NCBI GenBank assembly: GCA_947450745.1
Contig: CANFYD010000171.1
Location: 1 to 7,555, forward strand
DNA length: 7,555 bases
Origin: Burkholderiales bacterium
GTDB lineage: Bacteria > Pseudomonadota > Gammaproteobacteria > Burkholderiales > Burkholderiaceae_C
Direction: 5' to 3'
Below, one piece after another: positions 1-6,457 of this stretch (within the stretch, counting starts at the first letter, position 1; each line of letters starts with the position of its first letter). A program made the translations under genes and the position numbers. The notes beneath the pieces are model-generated. The model did not search any database, was not told the DNA's origin, and saw only the letters and a program-made list of their open reading frames with translations.

Positions 1-123
1 AGCGAGCGGCTGTCAGGCTAGGCGGATGGGGCGCAGGAACCGGAACGTACTCCAGGTACGTGAGGATTCCGAGTACCCAGCCAACGACGCATGGCGGCCG
101 CGCAGTAAAAAGTTCTCACCCTC
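1..123. other. Non-coding stretch with a hairpin-bearing element downstream of the leftward operon
   Basis: No convincing gene lies here. The stretch directly follows the stop codon of the minus-strand acyl-CoA dehydrogenase and would form the 3' end of that operon's transcript. An interrupted inverted repeat is visible: CGGAA (41-45) and CGTAC (46-50) pair with GTACG (56-60) and TTCCG (67-71), with a 5-nt loop and a 6-nt bulge (61-66). A competing pairing GGTAC (55-59) with GTACC (73-77) would exclude the first. A run of five T on the minus strand (107-111) lies before the hairpin in the direction of transcription, so this is not a classical intrinsic terminator. It resembles dispersed structured intergenic repeats seen downstream of genes in proteobacteria, but copy number cannot be judged from one window. 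Confidence 0.4.
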
Positions 124-1257
124 TCAGAGGGCGAGCGCTCTGCCGATCAAGATCTTCTGCACTTCGGACGTGCCTTCGTAAATCTGGCAGACCCGCACAT
201 CGCGGTAGATGCGCTCGACCGGGAAGTCACTGACATAACCGTAACCGCCGTGCACTTGAATCGCGTCGGAGCAGACCTTTTCGGCCATTTCGCTGGCGAA
301 CAACTTGGCCATTGCCGCTTCCTTCAAGCAAGGCTGACCGGCGTCTTTCAAACAGGCGGCATGCCAGATCAACTGGCGCGCGGCCTCGATCTGGGTCGCC
401 ATGTCGGCCAATTTGAACTGGATCGCCTGGTGGTTGAAGATGGGCTGGCCGAAGGTGACGCGGTCCTTGCTGTACTTCAGGGCCGCCTCGAACGCCGCCC
501 GCGCCATGCCCAGCGCCTGCGCCGCAATGCCGATGCGGCCGCCTTCCAAGCCGGACAAGGCAATCTTCAAGCCCTGGCCTTCCGTGCCAATCAGGTTGGC
601 CACTGGCACGCGGCAGTTCTCGAAATTGATTTGCGCGGTGTCGCTGGCGTGCTGACCCATCTTGTCTTCGATGCGCGCCACGACATAGCCGGGCGTCTGC
701 GTCGGCACCAAGAAGGCGCTGATGCCCTTCTTGCCCGCAGCCTTGTCGGTGACCGCCATCACGATGGCCACATCCCCGTTTTTGCCACTGGTGATGAACT
801 GCTTGACGCCGTTCAACACGTAGGCATCGCCGTCCCGCACGGCGGTGGTGCGCAGGCCACCGGCTTCGGAGCCGACGTGCGGCTCGGTCAGGCAGAACGC
901 GCCCAGCATGTCGCCACGTGCCAGCGGCTTCAGGAAGCGCTGCTTTTGATCCTCATTGCCAAAGGCCATCAGGATCGAGCAGCACGGGCAGTTGTTGACA
1001 CTGACCACGGTAGAGGTGGCACCGTCACCGGCGGCCACTTCCTCCAGGATGATGGCCAGGGCCAGATAGTCCAGCCCGGCCCCGTCGTAGTCGCTCGGCA
1101 CGGCCACGCCGTAACAACCTAGGCTGGCCAAGCCCTTCAGCTCGGCGGCCGGGAAGTGGTGGGTTTTGTCCCATTCGGCCGCTTTGGGGGCAATCTGCTC
1201 CTGCACAAAAGCGCGCACGGCGTCTTGCACGGCACGGTGGTCTTCACTGAGTATCAT
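124..1257 (-). CDS. Short-chain-type acyl-CoA dehydrogenase (FAD flavoprotein)
   Basis: This 377-residue cytoplasmic flavoenzyme is predicted to introduce the alpha,beta double bond into a short acyl-CoA and pass electrons to electron-transfer flavoprotein. Seen: N-terminal helical domain (about 1-115), middle beta domain with a flavin/substrate motif LTEPHVGSEAGG (123-134), and C-terminal helical domain with QVHGGYGY (334-341) and QIYEGTSE (358-365). Glu361 occupies the classical catalytic-base position of medium- and short-chain dehydrogenases. The segment GGRIGIAAQALG (239-250) is like short-chain/butyryl-CoA enzymes. The motif usually ends GSD but has GSE here (Glu131), and CPCC occurs at 90-93. 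Start chosen at 1257 because AAGGG (1263-1267) lies 5 nt before it and family similarity begins at MILSEDH; the longer in-frame start at 1359 would overlap the thiolase gene. It is the last gene of the cluster, 40 bp after thiolase. The exact substrate (butyryl-, 2-methylbutyryl- or similar) cannot be told. Confidence 0.93.
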   Translation of the reverse strand: MILSEDHRAVQDAVRAFVQEQIAPKAAEWDKTHHFPAAELKGLASLGCYGVAVPSDYDGAGLDYLALAIILEEVAAGDGATSTVVSVNNCPCCSILMAFGNEDQKQRFLKPLARGDMLGAFCLTEPHVGSEAGGLRTTAVRDGDAYVLNGVKQFITSGKNGDVAIVMAVTDKAAGKKGISAFLVPTQTPGYVVARIEDKMGQHASDTAQINFENCRVPVANLIGTEGQGLKIALSGLEGGRIGIAAQALGMARAAFEAALKYSKDRVTFGQPIFNHQAIQFKLADMATQIEAARQLIWHAACLKDAGQPCLKEAAMAKLFASEMAEKVCSDAIQVHGGYGYVSDFPVERIYRDVRVCQIYEGTSEVQKILIGRALAL

Positions 1258-1297
1258 TTCTGCCCTTTGGCTGGAGTTGCGGCGGTGGTTGCGCTTT

Positions 1298-2476
1298 TCA
1301 CAGCAGCTCGATGCCCATGGCGGTCGCCTCGCCGCCACCGATGCACAGCGACGCGACACCGCGCTTCAGGCCACGGTGGCGTAACGCGCCGATCAGGGTG
1401 ACGATGATGCGGGCCCCGGACGCCCCGATCGGGTGGCCCAGCGCGACCGCACCGCCGTTGACGTTGACGATCTCGTGCGGCAATTTGAACTCGGCCATCG
1501 CCGCCATCGTGACGGCGGCAAAGGCCTCGTTGACTTCCCACAGGTCGACGCTTTTGACATCCCAGTCGTTCTTGGCCAACAGTTTGCTGATCGCTCCGGC
1601 CGGTGCGGTGCTGAACCAGGCCGGTTCTTGCGCATGCACCGTATGGCCGACGATGCGGGCGACCGGTGCCAGGCCCAACTTGGCGGCGGTGCTGGCGCGC
1701 ATCAGGACCAGCGCCGCTGCGCCATCGGAGATCGACGAGGAGGTGGCGGCGGTGATCGTGCCGTCTTTCAGGAAGGCGGGCTTCAGTCCGGCGATTTTGT
1801 CCAGCTTGGCCTTGAACGGCTGCTCGTCGCGGCTGATCACGGTGTCGCCACCGCGTGCGGCCACGGTCACCGGGGCCATTTCCCAGGCAAAACTGCCGTC
1901 CTCGTTGGCGCGGCGGGCGCGTTCGGTGGAGGCAATCGCAAACGCATCTTGTGCGGCGCGAGTGAAGCCGTATTTGCTGACGCATTGCTCGGCGAACAAG
2001 CCCATCGACTTGCCTCGCTCGTAAGCGTCTTCCAGGCCGTCCATCGCCATGTGGTCGAACAGTTGCGCCGCGCCGTACTTGATGCCCTTGCGGGCAAACA
2101 TCAGATGCGGCGCATTGCTCATGCTCTCCATGCCGCCGGCAACCAGGATGTCGGCACTGCCAGCCATCAAGGTGTCGTGCGCCAGCATGGTGGCGCGCAT
2201 GCCGGCACCGCACATCTTGGACAAGGTGACCGCGCCGACCGAATGCGGCAGGCCGGCCTTCAACACCGCTTGGCGGGCCGGCGCTTGGCCCTGACCGGCC
2301 ATCAGGCAGTTGCCGATAAAGGCTTCGTTGATCGCTGCGCCGGCAACGCCGGACCGCTCGACTGCGGCCTGGATCGCCGCCGCGCCCAACTCCCAAGCGG
2401 CCAGGCTTGAGAAATCCCCCAACAGGCCGCCAATTGGCGTACGGGCGGCGGAAACAATGACGATGGAATCAGACAT
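1298..2476 (-). CDS. Acetyl-CoA C-acetyltransferase (thiolase II type)
   Basis: A 392-residue cytoplasmic thiolase, predicted to interconvert acetoacetyl-CoA plus CoA and two acetyl-CoA. Seen: Cys89 in KMCGAGM is the acyl-accepting nucleophile; Asn316 in VNEAFA, His348 in GHPIGASG and Cys378 in CIGGG complete the active site. These four fall at the same residue numbers I recall for the Zoogloea ramigera biosynthetic thiolase, and the length matches that family. TSSSISDGAAALVLM (245-259) corresponds to the usual NAS-containing CoA-binding stretch, with Thr245 where Asn is common. The ATG at 2474-2476 is preceded by AGGAG (2482-2486) with 5-nt spacing, a strong start. It lies 57 bp after aceK and 40 bp before the acyl-CoA dehydrogenase. 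In this setting degradative use (acetoacetyl-CoA from leucine or fatty acids) is likely; polyhydroxybutyrate synthesis (a phaA role) is not supported by neighbours. A broader 3-ketoacyl-CoA range cannot be excluded. Confidence 0.94.
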   Translation of the reverse strand: MSDSIVIVSAARTPIGGLLGDFSSLAAWELGAAAIQAAVERSGVAGAAINEAFIGNCLMAGQGQAPARQAVLKAGLPHSVGAVTLSKMCGAGMRATMLAHDTLMAGSADILVAGGMESMSNAPHLMFARKGIKYGAAQLFDHMAMDGLEDAYERGKSMGLFAEQCVSKYGFTRAAQDAFAIASTERARRANEDGSFAWEMAPVTVAARGGDTVISRDEQPFKAKLDKIAGLKPAFLKDGTITAATSSSISDGAAALVLMRASTAAKLGLAPVARIVGHTVHAQEPAWFSTAPAGAISKLLAKNDWDVKSVDLWEVNEAFAAVTMAAMAEFKLPHEIVNVNGGAVALGHPIGASGARIIVTLIGALRHRGLKRGVASLCIGGGEATAMGIELL

Positions 2477-2533
2477 GGAAGCTCCTGGGGAAAGGGGTTA
2501 GGGATTGCGAGCGCAGCGTGGTGCACGCCTGGC

Positions 2534-4369
2534 TCAGTGGGCGGGCAAGTCTTGGTGGCTGGCCGCCATCAGCGCCGCGCCGTCAACCGGCAGCAACAAC
2601 TGGGTTTTCGGGGCCGCGTAAAAGCGCTTCGCCGTCTCGTAGGGGAAGACGTCATGCACATGGCCGGCGCGGATGCGGGCTTGATGCTCTTGCCAGAAGC
2701 CGGCGTCCAGCAGGTCGGCATGGTGGCGCATGAACAGCTCGCGCACGCCGGGGTGGCCGAGCAAGAAGGGCCCGAAGGTTTCCGGGAATACATCGCGCGG
2801 CCCGACGCGGTACCAAATCTCGGCCGACATTTCTTCTTCCTCGTTGCGCGGCTCGGGCACACGGCGAAAGTTGCAGTCGGTCAGGTATTCGATTTCGTCG
2901 TAGTCGTAGAACACGACCTTGCCGTGGCGCGTCACACCGAAGTTCTTCCACAACATGTCGCCGGGGAAGATGTTGGCGGCCACCAAGTCCTTGATCGCGT
3001 TGCCGTACTCGATCACCGCATGCTCCATCTGCTCCGGCGTGGCCTCTTGCAAATAGATGTTCAGCGGCACCATGCGGCGCTCGATGTAGACGTGCTTGAG
3101 GATCAGGTCGTCGGCCCCGTTGCTGGTGTTTTCCTCGATCAGGCTGGGGCAGAAATGGCGCAACTCGGCCACCAACTCGTCGTCGAAACGGTGGCGCGGA
3201 AAGGCCACATTCGAGTATTCCAGCGTGTCCGCCATGCGGCCGACGCGGTCGTGCTGCTTGACCAGCAAATACTTGCTCTGGATCAGCTCCCGCGAGGTCT
3301 CTTTTTGCGGCGGGAAGAAGTCCTTGATCAGCTTGAACACGAACGGATAGGACGGCAGGTCGAACACCAGCATCACCATGCCCTTGATGCCGGGCGCGAT
3401 GCGGAACTTGTCGCTGGAATGGCGCAAGTGGTAGAGAAAGTCGCGGTAGAACAGGTTCTTGCCGTGCTTTTGCAGGCCGATGGCACTGTAGATTTCGGCC
3501 CGCGGCTTGCGCGGCATCATCGAGCGCAAGAACTGCACGTAGGCGCTGGGCACCTCCATGTCCACCATGAAGTAGGCGCGCGCAAAGCTGAACAGCATCA
3601 GCAAATCGTCTTCACCGAACAGCGCCGCGTCGATGTACAGCAAGCCGCGCTCGTTGTGCAGAATCGGCAGCGCAAACGGCGTCTCGGAGAAGCCGTTGAC
3701 GATCTTGCCGACCAGATAAGCGCCCTTGTTGCGATAGAACAGCGAGCTCAGCACCTGGATCTGGAAATTGGTGCGCCAGCGCAAGTCACCCAACTCGCGC
3801 CGCATCGCGGTCATCGCCCACGCAATGTCGCGACCCAGGTCTTCAAAGTCCAGATCGAGCTGGAAGTTGTTGACGATGCGCTGCAGCGTGTCGGCCAGGT
3901 TGTCGCGCGTCGGGTAATAGGCGCGGTAGGTCGGTTTGGCCGCCGGCTCTTCGTTCTCGATGTATTCGGTCGACACGGCGGGACGCACAAAGATGAAATC
4001 GTTGTGGAAATAGCCGTGGTGCAGGATGCGGGTGCAGACCGAGTTGAAGAAGGTTTCGGCCAGCTCCGGCTGGTGGTGGTCGACCAGCAGGCCGATGTAG
4101 TGCAGCTTGACCTGCTGCCAGATTTCCATAGGCAGTGTGCTGGTCTGGTAGCGTTCTTCCAGCAGGCTGATCGCTTCATCGACGCGGGTATCGTAGAACT
4201 CGATGCGCAAGACCTGAGCGCGCTGCTGACCGTGCCAGTCGGCCCGCTCGAAACGCTGCTTGGCCTCGGCCGAGGTGGCCCGGAACAAGCGGTAATGGCG
4301 GTTGAAGCCGCCCAGCATCGCTTGGGCGATCTCGAAGGCGCGCGGGTCGGTCAGTTTTTGCGGAAACAT
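2534..4369 (-). CDS. aceK: Isocitrate dehydrogenase kinase/phosphatase
   Basis: A 611-residue bifunctional enzyme that phosphorylates and inactivates NADP isocitrate dehydrogenase, and also reverses this, so controlling the branch between TCA cycle and glyoxylate shunt. Seen: N-terminal regulatory half (about 1-320), then the kinase-like domain with the nucleotide-binding loop APGIKGMVM (325-333), Lys346 in VFKLIKD, the adenine-side region RRMVPLNIYL (431-440), and the catalytic segment PGDMLWKNFG (469-478) and FYDYDE (487-492). Asp471, Asn476 and Asp489 correspond to Asp457, Asn462 and Asp475 of the E. coli enzyme by motif spacing. All key residues are present, so it should be active. It is somewhat longer than E. 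coli AceK (578 residues), partly through a C-terminal tail of about 20 residues. ATG at 4367-4369 has TGGAG (4375-4379) 5 nt upstream. In E. coli aceK follows aceBA; here it sits between carbonic anhydrase (31 bp) and thiolase (57 bp), with no isocitrate lyase or malate synthase in the window. Confidence 0.97.
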   Translation of the reverse strand: MFPQKLTDPRAFEIAQAMLGGFNRHYRLFRATSAEAKQRFERADWHGQQRAQVLRIEFYDTRVDEAISLLEERYQTSTLPMEIWQQVKLHYIGLLVDHHQPELAETFFNSVCTRILHHGYFHNDFIFVRPAVSTEYIENEEPAAKPTYRAYYPTRDNLADTLQRIVNNFQLDLDFEDLGRDIAWAMTAMRRELGDLRWRTNFQIQVLSSLFYRNKGAYLVGKIVNGFSETPFALPILHNERGLLYIDAALFGEDDLLMLFSFARAYFMVDMEVPSAYVQFLRSMMPRKPRAEIYSAIGLQKHGKNLFYRDFLYHLRHSSDKFRIAPGIKGMVMLVFDLPSYPFVFKLIKDFFPPQKETSRELIQSKYLLVKQHDRVGRMADTLEYSNVAFPRHRFDDELVAELRHFCPSLIEENTSNGADDLILKHVYIERRMVPLNIYLQEATPEQMEHAVIEYGNAIKDLVAANIFPGDMLWKNFGVTRHGKVVFYDYDEIEYLTDCNFRRVPEPRNEEEEMSAEIWYRVGPRDVFPETFGPFLLGHPGVRELFMRHHADLLDAGFWQEHQARIRAGHVHDVFPYETAKRFYAAPKTQLLLPVDGAALMAASHQDLPAH

Positions 4370-4400
4370 CGGGGCTCCAGAACGGTTCAGATCGCCGAGC

Positions 4401-5075
4401 TTAAGCGCTTAGCTGGGCACCTTCATGCCGCAGCTTGACCGCACTCAAGGCGCGCTGAAAAGCCGGGCCCACTTGCTCGGCCGACCCTGCGGTGATGCTC
4501 AAGTCCTCCAGCAAGCCGTTGTGCAGGCCGTAGACCCAGCCGTGCACGACGATCTCCTGGCCGCGCGCCCAGGCGTCTTGCACCACCGTGCTTTGGCAAG
4601 CGTTGCGCGCCTGTTCCAGCACATTGAGCTCGCACAGCGCATCAACGCGGCGCTCGGGCGCAAGGCTGTCCAGCCAGTCCTGGTGGTGGTTGCGCACGTC
4701 CTGCACATGGCGCAGCCAGTTGTCGGCCAGCCCGGTGCGAATGTCCAACAAGGCCGCCTTGACGCCGCCGCAACCCGAATGCCCGACCACGATGATGTGC
4801 TTGACCTTCAGCGCATCGACCGCGAACTGCATCACCGACAGGCAGTTCAAGTCGGAGTGCACCACCACATTGGCCACATTGCGGTGCACGAACAACTCAC
4901 CCGGCAGCAGATTGACCAGCTCATTGGCCGGCACCCGGCTGTCGGCACAACCGATCCACAGGTATTGCGGCGTTTGCTGCTTCAGCAGGCGCGAGAAGAA
5001 GCCCGGCTCCCGCGCTTCGGTGTCGGCCGCCCATTGTTTGTTGCTGTCCAGCAGCTCGTTCAGATCAGTGCTCAT
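4401..5075 (-). CDS. can: Beta-class carbonic anhydrase (type II, Can-like)
   Basis: A 224-residue cytoplasmic zinc enzyme interconverting CO2 and bicarbonate. Seen: zinc ligands Cys43 and Asp45 in CADSR (43-47), His99 and Cys102 in GHSGCGG (98-104), and the Asp45-Arg47 pair that gates ligand exchange. Trp40, Gly42, Val48, Arg65 and Tyr182 match the residues forming the non-catalytic bicarbonate site of type II beta enzymes such as those of E. coli and Haemophilus influenzae (Trp39, Gly41, Val47, Arg64, Tyr181), so allosteric inhibition by bicarbonate at low pH is expected from the family. Length is normal. ATG at 5073-5075 has AAGGA (5087-5091) but with a long 11-nt spacing, so initiation may be modest. 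It lies 36 bp after ivd and 31 bp before aceK. Likely role here (inference): providing bicarbonate to a biotin-dependent carboxylase acting after isovaleryl-CoA dehydrogenase, or general bicarbonate homeostasis. Confidence 0.96.
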   Translation of the reverse strand: MSTDLNELLDSNKQWAADTEAREPGFFSRLLKQQTPQYLWIGCADSRVPANELVNLLPGELFVHRNVANVVVHSDLNCLSVMQFAVDALKVKHIIVVGHSGCGGVKAALLDIRTGLADNWLRHVQDVRNHHQDWLDSLAPERRVDALCELNVLEQARNACQSTVVQDAWARGQEIVVHGWVYGLHNGLLEDLSITAGSAEQVGPAFQRALSAVKLRHEGAQLSA

Positions 5076-5111
5076 GGCGGAGATTGTCCTTGGCGCGCGC
5101 CCTTGTTTGGC

Positions 5112-6290
5112 TTACATCGTCTCGGCGAACAACTCGCGCCCGATCAGCATGCGGCGGATTTCCGACGTGCCGGCACCAATCTCGTACAGCTTGGCATCGC
5201 GCCACAAACGGCCCAGCGGGTATTCATTGATATAGCCGTTGCCGCCAAAAATCTGCACACCCTCACCGGCCATCCAGGTGGCTTTTTCGGCCGTCCAGAG
5301 GATGACGGACGCGCAGTCCTTGCGCACGTGGCGCACATGCTCAGCGCCCAGCAAATCGAGGTTCTTGGCCACCGTGTAAGCAAACGAGCGCCCAGCCTGC
5401 AGCACGGTGTACATGTCCGCCACCTTGCCCTGGATCAGCTGGAACTCGCCGATGCTTTGGCCGAACTGCTTGCGGTCGTGGATGTAGGGGATCACGTTGT
5501 CCATCACCGCTTGCATGATGCCCAGCGGCCCGCCGGTCAGCACCGCGCGCTCGTAATCGAGGCCGCTCATCAACACCTTGGTGCCGCCGTTCAGATGGCC
5601 CAGCACGTTCTCGGCCGGCACTTCGACGTTCTGGAACACCAGCTCGCCGGTGTGGCTGCCGCGCATGCCCAGCTTGTTCAGCTTTTGGGCGATGGAGAAG
5701 CCCGCCATGCCTTTTTCGATCAGGAAGGCGGTGACACCGCGCGCGCCCAGCTCCGGGTCGGTCTTGGCGTAGACCACCAGCGTGTCGGCGTCGGGGCCGT
5801 TGGTGATCCACATCTTGTTGCCGTTCAGAAGGTAATAGCCGCCCTTGTCCTCGGCCTTCAGCTTCATGCTTAGCACGTCGGAGCCGGCCCCCGGCTCGCT
5901 CATTGCCAGCGCGCCGACATGCTCGCCGCTGATCAGCTTGGGCAGGTATTTCGCCTTCTGGGCGGCGCTGCCGTTGCGATTGATCTGGTTCACGCACAGG
6001 TTGGAATGCGCGCCGTAGGACAGGCCGACCGAGGCGGACGCCCGGCTGATCTCTTCCATCGCGATCATGTGGGCCAGATAACCCATATTGGCGCCGCCAA
6101 ATTCCTCGGCCACGGTGATGCCCAGCACGCCGAGCTCGCCCATCTTTTGCCACAGGTCCATCGGGAACTGATCGGTCGCGTCGATCTCGGCTGCGCGCGG
6201 CGCGATTTCGGCCTGCGCAAAGTGATAAACCGCGTCGCGCAACGCATCGACGTCTTCGCCAAGTTGGAAATTCAGTCCAGGCAGATTCAT
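5112..6290 (-). CDS. ivd: Isovaleryl-CoA dehydrogenase
   Basis: A 392-residue FAD enzyme oxidising isovaleryl-CoA to 3-methylcrotonyl-CoA, the first committed step of leucine catabolism after branched-chain keto-acid oxidation; electrons go to electron-transfer flavoprotein. Seen: acyl-CoA dehydrogenase motifs ALAMSEPGAGSDV (127-139) and QIFGGNGYINEYPLGRLWRD (346-365). The substrate class is shown by GLDYERAVLTGGPLG (243-257): Glu247 matches the catalytic Glu254 of human isovaleryl-CoA dehydrogenase. The position used by short- and medium-chain enzymes is not Glu, as LYEIGAGTSE (368-377) reads GAGT where those read EGT. Start set at 6290 because AAGGAA (6296-6301) lies 5 nt upstream and similarity begins just after; the in-frame ATG at 6359 overlaps the predicted -10 element, so a transcript would not contain it. 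It is the first gene of the leftward cluster. The gene is also called liuA where it leads a liu operon; the usual liuB-E partners are not in this window. Confidence 0.95.
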   Translation of the reverse strand: MNLPGLNFQLGEDVDALRDAVYHFAQAEIAPRAAEIDATDQFPMDLWQKMGELGVLGITVAEEFGGANMGYLAHMIAMEEISRASASVGLSYGAHSNLCVNQINRNGSAAQKAKYLPKLISGEHVGALAMSEPGAGSDVLSMKLKAEDKGGYYLLNGNKMWITNGPDADTLVVYAKTDPELGARGVTAFLIEKGMAGFSIAQKLNKLGMRGSHTGELVFQNVEVPAENVLGHLNGGTKVLMSGLDYERAVLTGGPLGIMQAVMDNVIPYIHDRKQFGQSIGEFQLIQGKVADMYTVLQAGRSFAYTVAKNLDLLGAEHVRHVRKDCASVILWTAEKATWMAGEGVQIFGGNGYINEYPLGRLWRDAKLYEIGAGTSEIRRMLIGRELFAETM

Positions 6291-6295
6291 CACAG

Positions 6296-6301
6296 TTCCT
6301 T
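6296..6301 (-). promoter_or_regulatory. Ribosome binding site deciding the ivd start
   Basis: Minus-strand AAGGAA lies 5 nt before the ATG at 6288-6290. It supports this start over the upstream in-frame ATG at 6357-6359, which lacks such a site and overlaps the predicted promoter. Confidence 0.7.
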
Positions 6302-6358
6302 GTGTCTCAGGGGTTTGATCGATTGTCTGGCCGAGCCGGGTCGGGCCTGGCGACATCA

Positions 6359-6388
6359 ACTTTAGGTTGACGTTTACGTCAACGTCAA
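6359..6388 (-). promoter_or_regulatory. Candidate sigma-70 promoter for the ivd operon with MerR-type spacing
   Basis: Reading the minus strand, TTGACG (6388-6383) matches five of six bases of the -35 consensus, and TAAAGT (6364-6359) matches four of six of the -10 consensus, separated by 18 bp. The spacer is almost filled by a perfect palindrome. A spacer longer than the optimal 17 bp with an operator inside it is the hallmark of MerR-family control. Transcription would start near 6352, giving a 5' leader of about 60 nt before ivd. The -10 match is only moderate, and no start site has been mapped. Confidence 0.6.
6366..6383. promoter_or_regulatory. 18-bp palindromic operator, LiuR-like candidate
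   Basis: GTTGACGTTTACGTCAAC is a perfect inverted repeat with 8-bp arms and a 2-nt centre. Further half-site-like copies flank it: CGTCAAC directly repeated at 6383-6389, and TCAAC (6356-6360) inverted relative to GTTGA (6366-6370). The core ACGT-TT-ACGT arrangement and its place before ivd agree with what I recall of operators of LiuR, the MerR-family regulator of leucine/isovalerate genes in proteobacteria. In some betaproteobacteria a TetR-family regulator, LiuQ, takes this role instead, so the identity of the binding protein is inferred. No regulator gene lies in the window. Confidence 0.65.
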
Positions 6389-6457
6389 CTTCGGGGCGGA
6401 TTCTAAACCGAGCATTCTGTGATCCGGTTCAAAAGTGCAGTGGCGCTGCCCGCGCAC

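Noticed and set aside
18..92. 24-codon minus-strand mini-gene (begins MRRWLGTRNPHVPGVRS)
   Set aside because: No ribosome binding site, and it lies across the hairpin element; such peptides are usually artefacts of translating structured repeats.
119..131. CCCTC/GAGGG mini-hairpin around the acyl-CoA dehydrogenase stop codon as a terminator
   Set aside because: The stem is only 5 bp with a 3-nt loop, and the T-run on the minus strand begins about 7 nt beyond it; too weak and badly spaced for an intrinsic terminator.
250..1122. 290-codon plus-strand frame opposite the acyl-CoA dehydrogenase, and a similar one at 1433-2410 opposite thiolase
   Set aside because: Both are antisense shadows of genes with complete family motifs.
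1258..1359. Longer N-terminus for the acyl-CoA dehydrogenase starting at 1359
   Set aside because: The extra 34 residues are Arg/Ser/Cys-rich, unlike the family, and overlap the end of the thiolase gene; a Shine-Dalgarno-like AAGGG supports the start at 1257.
2537..4438. 633-codon open frame on the plus strand opposite aceK
   Set aside because: It is antisense to a well-supported AceK with intact catalytic residues. Its product is a low-complexity mix of Val, Ala, Gln, Arg, His and Gly typical of antisense frames in GC-rich genes, with no recognisable domain.
4425..5873. 482-codon open frame on the plus strand opposite can and ivd
   Set aside because: It spans two real genes and their gap on the opposite strand, has shadow-type composition, no domain, and no suitable ribosome binding site.
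6441..6456. Sigma-54-like promoter TGGCGCTGCCCGCGCA upstream of yccA
   Set aside because: GG and GC dinucleotides have the right spacing, but the -12 box reads GCGC instead of TTGC. In GC-rich DNA this partial match is expected by chance, and no activator site is evident.
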